Assembly: GCF_002020805.1 (NCBI RefSeq)
Contig: NZ_MPRJ01000010.1
Location: 1 to 47,953 of the forward strand
Length of the DNA stretch: 47,953 bases
DNA from: Solemya velesiana gill symbiont
GTDB taxonomy: Bacteria; Pseudomonadota; Gammaproteobacteria; Chromatiales; Chromatiaceae
Direction of reading: 5' to 3'
Shown piece after piece: positions 43,243-47,953 of this stretch. Each line of letters begins with the position of its first letter. The stretch's first letter is position 1. The position numbers were made by a program, and so were the translations under genes. The notes below the pieces were generated by a model, which worked only from the letters and a program-made list of their open reading frames with translations, did no database searches and was not told the DNA's origin.

Positions 43243-45186
43243 CTAGGCCTGGGCGGCGTCGGGCACGAACGGCAGGTCGACGGTGGTGTCGCGCAGGCCG
43301 TAGCGGTCCTGGCTGGTGGTGTCGTCCTGGGTGGCGTTGTGAGCCCAGCCGCCTCCGGCCTGGAGTCCGGCACGCCAGGTGTGGCGGTTGTAGATCGAGC
43401 GCACCCCAGCCCGACCCTCTTGTGCCGTTGGGGCACCCTCTTCGTTACGGACGAGGTCACTGCCATTGAGTGTGATGGCAGGCGCTGCATCGGGATCCGG
43501 TCGGCGGATGAAGCGCCAGCGTCCGGCGCTGTAGTTGGCGATGCCCCTGCTCTGGCGGGCGATCTCCCGCAGCAGCGGGCGGACGCTGGTCTGGCTGGCG
43601 ATGCGGATGGCGAGGCGGTCGCCGGTGAATACGTCGAAGTCGGACGCGTCGGTCTCGGCGTCGGTGGCCTGGCCGTAGTGGCGCAGCAGGTGGCGGGCGA
43701 TGTGATCGGGCCGCTCGATGAGGGCGTCGGCCGTGCCGGTAATGGTGCCGCTGGCGTCGTCCAGGTGGCCGTCGATATCGCAGGTGACCAGGCCGCCGAT
43801 GACGATGTCGGCAGCTGAGTTGGCCGAGACGCCGCTGGTCTTGTTGGTGGTGATGCCGGGGGTGGTGTCGTCCATGTCCACGTTGTATTCGATGTCGCGG
43901 TAGGCGTCGGTGATGGTGATGTCGCGGTGGTAGTTGGAGAGGTTAGCAATCCAGATATCGTCACTCACGACACCGAATGTAACCGTATCACTGATTGACC
44001 CGCTGGCCACCACCTGGTATTGCCCCGGCCCGGTGTAGTGACGCACCTCCCATGCGCCGAACGACGCATCGGATGAGATCGACAGCGTCGTATTGCCCCC
44101 GACCACACCGCCCGGCATTGCCGGCCAGGGGATCTGCCAGAGGTAGTTGCCAGTCTGCCCGTCATCAATGACATGGTTCACCTCGGTGGTGTACTGCGTG
44201 GTGTTTGAGGTGGCATTAAACAGTGCGTGCGCGTGGGGCCCCTGAGATGCTGAGAATTCGATATCGTCGCTGATTTCAATATCCACCGAGCGCTCAAGCT
44301 TGGGCAGCGTGGTGAAGCGGATCTTGGCCTGGCCGTTGTCGTCGGTGAGCAGGGTGAAATCTGTCCCCTCCTGCAGCACACCGTTGACCTTGACGTTGGA
44401 TAACGCCGTTGCCGGGTGGTTGGCGACCAGATAGTCGTATTGGGTTTTGACCTCACCCACCTGAGCCCCTTTCTGGTGAGCTGCTGCAGTGGTGCTGTTG
44501 GCGCCACGAGTACAGCCGGTGAGGTTGTTGTCGGCTATTCCTGCATAAGTTATCTGTTCGTAACCGATCTGTATTGTGCCAGAGGAGGGAAAGCGCACGG
44601 CATCCGATAACGGCAGGGTGTCGACGATATCGTCTATATCCAGGGCCAGAGTGTCGAGGGCGCCGGCATCAATCGGCAGGCAGGGCACGTCGGTATGGCT
44701 GCCGTAGTACTCGGGCATGATTTTACCCAGCACATCGGGGTCGGCCCCTGGGTAGTCGGCTTCGGAGAGGGGTGCGCCAATTCGGCGATCGTGACGGTTG
44801 GCGTGGCTGATGACATCGAAGCGGATGCGACCGCCGGACCTGTCGACGGGGTCGGAGATCTCACCTTTGAATACGGTGGATGCATCGGCCAGATCGGAGC
44901 CCACGGCCCAGAGTCCCAGCCAAACCGTTGCGGCCAGCATCGCGCTGTTGCGATTGTGCCAGGTATCGGCCAGCTCGATGGAGAGGTCACCCACCTGGTC
45001 GATGCCCTCATAGATCGGTGATACGTTGAGCAGTTTGCCGGTGTAGTCATGGATGCCAATTGTGCGCGTGTCGGTGCAGAGCCGCCGGGTGGCCAGGTCC
45101 GGTGCATCGATATGCAACAGCAGACGGAAGCGCGGGCCGTCGTTGCGGGCCAGCTCGGCGCTGAGTGACGCACTCAATGTACGCAT
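43243..45186 (-). CDS. Long phage tail protein, first part (tail-tip/hub-like), ended by TAG
   Basis: The 647-residue frame starts MRTLSASLSAELARNDGPRF, overlapping the upstream gene stop (TAATG). Its N-terminal 200 residues resemble tail hub or tip proteins of siphophages (VSPIYEGIDQVGDLSIELAD and DPVDRSGGRIRFDVISHANR). The middle contains beta-rich domains (GTIQIGYEQITYAGIADNNL). It ends DAAQA then TAG, and the next codons ALIDWMATRDTDPERK stay in frame to the following gene, so this is one gene split by an amber codon. Domain names are inferred from gene order: after tape measure and one small tail protein. Confidence 0.75.
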   Translation of the reverse strand: MRTLSASLSAELARNDGPRFRLLLHIDAPDLATRRLCTDTRTIGIHDYTGKLLNVSPIYEGIDQVGDLSIELADTWHNRNSAMLAATVWLGLWAVGSDLADASTVFKGEISDPVDRSGGRIRFDVISHANRHDRRIGAPLSEADYPGADPDVLGKIMPEYYGSHTDVPCLPIDAGALDTLALDIDDIVDTLPLSDAVRFPSSGTIQIGYEQITYAGIADNNLTGCTRGANSTTAAAHQKGAQVGEVKTQYDYLVANHPATALSNVKVNGVLQEGTDFTLLTDDNGQAKIRFTTLPKLERSVDIEISDDIEFSASQGPHAHALFNATSNTTQYTTEVNHVIDDGQTGNYLWQIPWPAMPGGVVGGNTTLSISSDASFGAWEVRHYTGPGQYQVVASGSISDTVTFGVVSDDIWIANLSNYHRDITITDAYRDIEYNVDMDDTTPGITTNKTSGVSANSAADIVIGGLVTCDIDGHLDDASGTITGTADALIERPDHIARHLLRHYGQATDAETDASDFDVFTGDRLAIRIASQTSVRPLLREIARQSRGIANYSAGRWRFIRRPDPDAAPAITLNGSDLVRNEEGAPTAQEGRAGVRSIYNRHTWRAGLQAGGGWAHNATQDDTTSQDRYGLRDTTVDLPFVPDAAQA

Positions 45187-45563
45187 TAGATCACTCTCAC
45201 GGTGATGGATAGCGCATAGGCGTTGACACCCTGCTGCACCGGCTCGATCACATCCTGCGCAAAGCGAACGGTGTACTCCCGGCCCAGGCTGTCACGCAGT
45301 TGCCAGCTGATGGCCTGACCGTTGACGATGGTCTCGTAGAACGCTTTGATCGCATCGGCTTGGCTTTGGCTCAGCGGGTAAAGATTGAGAGAGAAAACGC
45401 TGCGATTGTCGCCCAGGTCATAGACCACTGTTTCGCCTGCATCGGTCTCGAAGACGCTCTGAAATTTACACACCGGGCGGCTGCTTGGCAGCTGCTCGAT
45501 GTCGGGCAGGGTGATCTCGGTGGTGGGTGCCACCAAGGTGGGATACGCCAGAACGATGCTCAT
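45186..45563 (-). CDS. Phage minor tail protein
   Basis: A 125-residue protein just after the tape measure gene, with a start overlapping its stop (ATGA) and an end overlapping the next start (TAATG). It has a beta-rich layout: LGDNRSVFSLNLYPLSQSQA, then FYETIVNGQAISWQLRDSLG and a final EYTVRFAQDV. Proteins of this size between tape measure and tail-tip genes are minor tail proteins of siphophages. No specific family is recognised. Confidence 0.75.
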   Translation of the reverse strand: MSIVLAYPTLVAPTTEITLPDIEQLPSSRPVCKFQSVFETDAGETVVYDLGDNRSVFSLNLYPLSQSQADAIKAFYETIVNGQAISWQLRDSLGREYTVRFAQDVIEPVQQGVNAYALSITVRVI

Positions 45564-47110
45564 CGGCCAGCCGCCTGCAGTTCGGGGATCACCACGCCGC
45601 GCACGAAGGCGCGGGCTTCGGCCTGAGACATGGATCCGGAGGGGAAGTTGAAGTTGAAATCGCCGTAGCTGTTGCTAACCACACGCTCGCCCTTGTGCAT
45701 GAGGTAGTAGCCGTCGTCGGGGATCAGGCCGCCCACGGCGCGGCTGCCTTTGGGTGGTGCTGGCACCGGGCCTGAGCCCATTCTGACGATGCGATGTATG
45801 GTGACGATCTCGCGGGGGATGCCGGCCAGTTCATGCTGGATGCGTTTCACGGCCATCATGGCTTGCAGGGTATCCACATTGGCCTGGATGTCAGCTTCGC
45901 TGGAGACAGCCTGGAGCTGCTCGAGCAATAGATCCAAACGGGCCATGACTTGCTGAGCCTCACCATCTGGCAGCATCTCGCGCAGGTTACCTGCCGCCTT
46001 GCTGATGGCCTGGGCGACTTCGGTCATCTGTTGCTTGAGCTTGTCGGCCTCGGTGCTTGATTGATCCAAGTCAGCCGACAGCTCTGAGACGATGGAGCCT
46101 GCCTGGATGCCGCCGAGTTCGGATGACTGGCTCCATGCCCCAGCCCGGTCGAGTTGCTGGCGCAACTTGTTTAGCTGCTGTTCCACATAGGCGCTGACAT
46201 CGGCCTCGGCGATGCTGGCGCCCAGCATCTCTTTGGCCTCTTTGCGGATGGTCTGCAGCTGATCACGGAAGTAGCCACCGGCAGCACCGCCCACGGTTTT
46301 GAAGATCTTCTCGCGCAGCTTGGCTTGTTTCTGGTGCTGGCTCTCCAGGGCTTTGTCGAGATCGCCAAGTGCTTTCAGTGCCGGGTCGAGAGCCTTGGCT
46401 GTTGTATCGCCCATGCGCTGAAGTTCCGTGGCCAGTCCTTCGGCTGATTGAGTGGCCTTATCAAGTCCGGCAGCGGTCTTTTCGCCCGCAACGGCACCGG
46501 CTGTGCCTGCCTCTTCAGCTTCTTTCTTGATAAGGCCGTATTTCTCCTGGATGCGTCGGCGCTGATTCTCAAATACACGATCAAGCCGCTCCTGGTCCTT
46601 ACCAAAGGCGAAGAGGCTTTCGCTGGCATGGGCAATACCCAAGCCCAAACCCTCAAACGCAGCCATTGTGTTCTTTAGAAACTCGGAGCCCACTTCGGCC
46701 ACATAGGCCAAGCTTTCCAGTAGTCCTGATTTGGCGAGGTTCACCTTTACGTCGAACCAGGCATTGCCCATGCGCTGGAACGAGGCGGCGGCACGCTTTG
46801 TTGCGCTCTCCACCTGGCCGCCCAGCTCCTGGCGGATCTGGCGGCCGAAGCGGGGGAGGAACTCGTCGGCCATCAGCTCGCCCTGCTCCAGCATCTTGCC
46901 CAAGTCCTCGGTTGAGACCTTCATGGCGCGGGCTGCGATCTGGAAGGCGCCGGGCAAGCGCTCGCCCAGTTGACCACGCAGCTCTTCGGCCGAGACGGTG
47001 CCTTTGCTGATCATCTGGTTAACGGCGCGGATGGCACCGGAGGTATCCGCAGCGCTGAGGCCCATTACCGCACTGGCCTCGGTCACGGCCTTGAAGATGT
47101 CGCGGGTCTT
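45560..47110 (-). pseudogene. Phage tape measure protein, C-terminal part (gene broken by a deletion)
   Basis: The frame gives IEGQKTRDIFKAVTEASAVM, then GLSAADTSGAIRAVNQMISK and GTVSAEELRGQLGERLPGAF, which match the tape_meas_nterm region of siphophage tape measure proteins. A long coiled-coil body follows (AEEAGTAGAVAGEKTAAGLD and DKALESQHQKQAKLREK). The first in-frame start is GTG at 47086; the family sequence begins a few codons earlier, near 47120. It ends in a stop that overlaps the next start. Tape measure proteins set tail length. The N-terminal part is in another frame (47019-47639). Confidence 0.8.
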
Positions 47111-47639
47111 CTGCCCCTCGATCGGCCTCGGCCCTCACGAATTTCATCTCTTCGGCAAAGCGGTCGTTGCCCACGGCGGCCTTTAGGGATTGCTTGATGC
47201 GCTCCATCTCCAGGCCGGCATCGACAATACTGCGCACACCGGCGACGATGGCAGCGCCGGTGAGCAGGCCGCCCAGGGCGTTGACCTCACCGGCCATGCC
47301 CTTGATCTCTTTGCTGGCCCCACGCGATTCGTCACGCAGTGCTTTTATCTGACCTTTAAGAGCCTTATACGCACGCTTCTGTTCATCGGCCGAGAGCTTG
47401 CCAGAGCGCTGGAGGCGTTTATAGCTGGCCTCCATCTTGCGGATCTCTCGATCGATCTCGCGGCGGCTGCGGATGCCGAGGTTCTTATAGGCAGCCTCAA
47501 TATCCTTGGCAGACTTTTTTGCTGTCTTGCCCAGATCTTTGATGTCGCCTTTGGCCTCGTTCACTCCTTTGGATACCAGGTTTTTTGCCTTGAGCACCAG
47601 GGCGACGGTCAGGTTGTCATTGTTAAGCTGCAGAGGCAT
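47019..47639 (-). pseudogene. Phage tape measure protein, N-terminal part, frame lost near 47125
   Basis: From ATG 47639 (MPLQLNNDNLTVALVLKAKN) about 170 residues are family-like: alpha-helical heptads, LGGLLTGAAIVAGVRSIVDA and the conserved RFAEEMKFVRAEADR. After that the frame continues as unrelated residues. The family normally has LGLDFKS...YAKFTAAAKGT next; about 30 residues are missing and the sequence resumes at IEGQKTRDIFK in another frame, so a deletion of a length not divisible by three (junction near GCCGATCGAGG, 47124-47136) breaks the gene. Confidence 0.8.
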
Positions 47640-47953
47640 TAGGGTTGCTCGCGTTGCAGTTCATTCTGTTTGATTGCGGCTGCAGTGATCAGCTCCAGGG
47701 CGTCCATAAGCCAGGCGGGCTGATCGAGGCTGCCGCCCGGTTTGGGTAGCTAGCCGCGATCGGCCCAGTTCCAGGTACGAAACAGCCAGGCCAGGGCAGG
47801 GCAGGCACCAATCTGGCCGGGCATTCGTGGCACGGCTTGATGCCGTTAACCCAAAGCTCCGGCTGCTCGCTGCGGCAGCGCTCCGGATCCAGCGGCATCT
47901 CCCCCGCGTCCGATCGCGGGCAAGCGGAGCAGTCCTTACCGGCCACCCAGGCG
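47639..47953 (-). pseudogene. Phage protein before the tape measure gene, with a frameshift and a TAG (partial)
   Basis: Two frames make one sequence. The first (47953 to about 47825) gives AWVAGKDCSACPRSDAGEMP, then NGIKPCHECP. The second resumes with GQIGACPALAWLFRTWNWAD, reads RG, a TAG (47750-47752), then LPKPGGSLDQPAWLMDALEL and ITAAAIKQNELQREQP, and a TAA overlapping the tape measure ATG (47639). One missing base near 47829 and one amber codon would restore the gene. The four-Cys region and the 'SLDQPAWLMDALEL' helix recall tail assembly chaperone genes that precede tape measure genes; that is inference. The start is outside the window. Confidence 0.6.

Larger units (their letters stand above)
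39661..47953 (-). mobile_element. Degraded prophage (tail module and adjacent genes), continues beyond the window
   Basis: After tRNA-Phe every gene is on the minus strand and phage-like: tape measure, tail-tip, long tail protein, Dam-type methylase, XRE regulator. Genes overlap by stop-start coupling (ATGA, TAATG). No integrase or second attachment site is seen, so the boundaries are inferred; integration at the tRNA-Phe 3' end is the likely left border. Many genes carry lesions (two in-frame TAGs, three frameshifts, one deletion). No sequence in 39661-39769 looks like a gene. Confidence 0.85.

Noticed and set aside
42920-43818. Plus-strand frames opposite the tail gene
   Set aside because: Low-complexity Gly/Val/Ala/Asp translation without family motifs; the minus strand encodes the tail protein.

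Overview
The window is a piece of a gammaproteobacterial chromosome. The gene orders coaBC-dut-algC-argB-slmA, mlaFEDCB-murA-hisG-hisD, petABC-sspA-sspB, thiS-thiG-trmB and mutY-yggX-tRNA-Phe are all typical of Gammaproteobacteria. The short HisG, the membrane-anchored AlgC and the proteobacterial bc1 complex suggest a non-enteric, respiring lineage, perhaps a Chromatiales or sulfur-oxidiser relative; that last placement is inference. Almost everything from 1.1 to 39.5 kb is ordinary core genome.

Region by region: (1) 1-95 is the edge of an IS5-type element, followed by a two-domain DUF302-like gene whose signal peptide seems out of frame. (2) 1.2-4.5 kb holds a YbeL-like zinc-ribbon gene, an EAL-HDOD signalling gene carrying a 111-base in-frame insertion, a nested palindromic repeat, rpmG, rpmB and radC. 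(3) 4.7-15.1 kb holds coenzyme A, dUTPase, hexose-phosphate mutase, arginine and pyrimidine genes, the nucleoid occlusion factor slmA, the muropeptide importer ampG, a TauE/SafE-type membrane protein and a short DUF72-like gene. (4) 15.3-21.7 kb is the lipid-transport operon mlaFEDCB followed by murA, hisG and hisD. (5) 21.7-28.7 kb has a DegS/AlgW periplasmic protease, a Nif3-like gene, petABC, sspAB, a DUF3301 gene and an internally deleted macro-domain gene. (6) 28.7-31.9 kb is a minus-strand run thiS-thiG-trmB-fetA-fetB. (7) 32.1-39.6 kb has an acyl-CoA synthetase, tRNA-Gly(CCC), a DUF2007 gene with a 9-base tandem repeat, an AsmA protein, an Lpp-type lipoprotein next to an L,D-transpeptidase, mutY, yggX and tRNA-Phe(GAA).

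(8) From just after tRNA-Phe to the end of the window lies a minus-strand prophage tail module: tape measure, tail-tip proteins, a long tail protein with a LamG-like end, a Dam-type methylase, a small membrane zinc-ribbon gene, a CsrA-like protein and an XRE regulator. The tail genes overlap by stop-start coupling, yet many carry lesions: two in-frame TAG codons, three frameshifts and one internal deletion. No integrase is visible at the tRNA end.

The most unusual observations are in the prophage: a protein that aligns without gaps to the core of CsrA but lacks its RNA-binding residues and has a C-terminal extension, and beside it a zinc-ribbon membrane protein that is complete only if a run of eight A's is read with a -1 slip. 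Elsewhere, the hairpin-rich insertion inside the EAL domain, the (VWV)n repeat and the lipoprotein/transpeptidase pair deserve attention. All homology calls come from reading motifs by eye; no database search was run.
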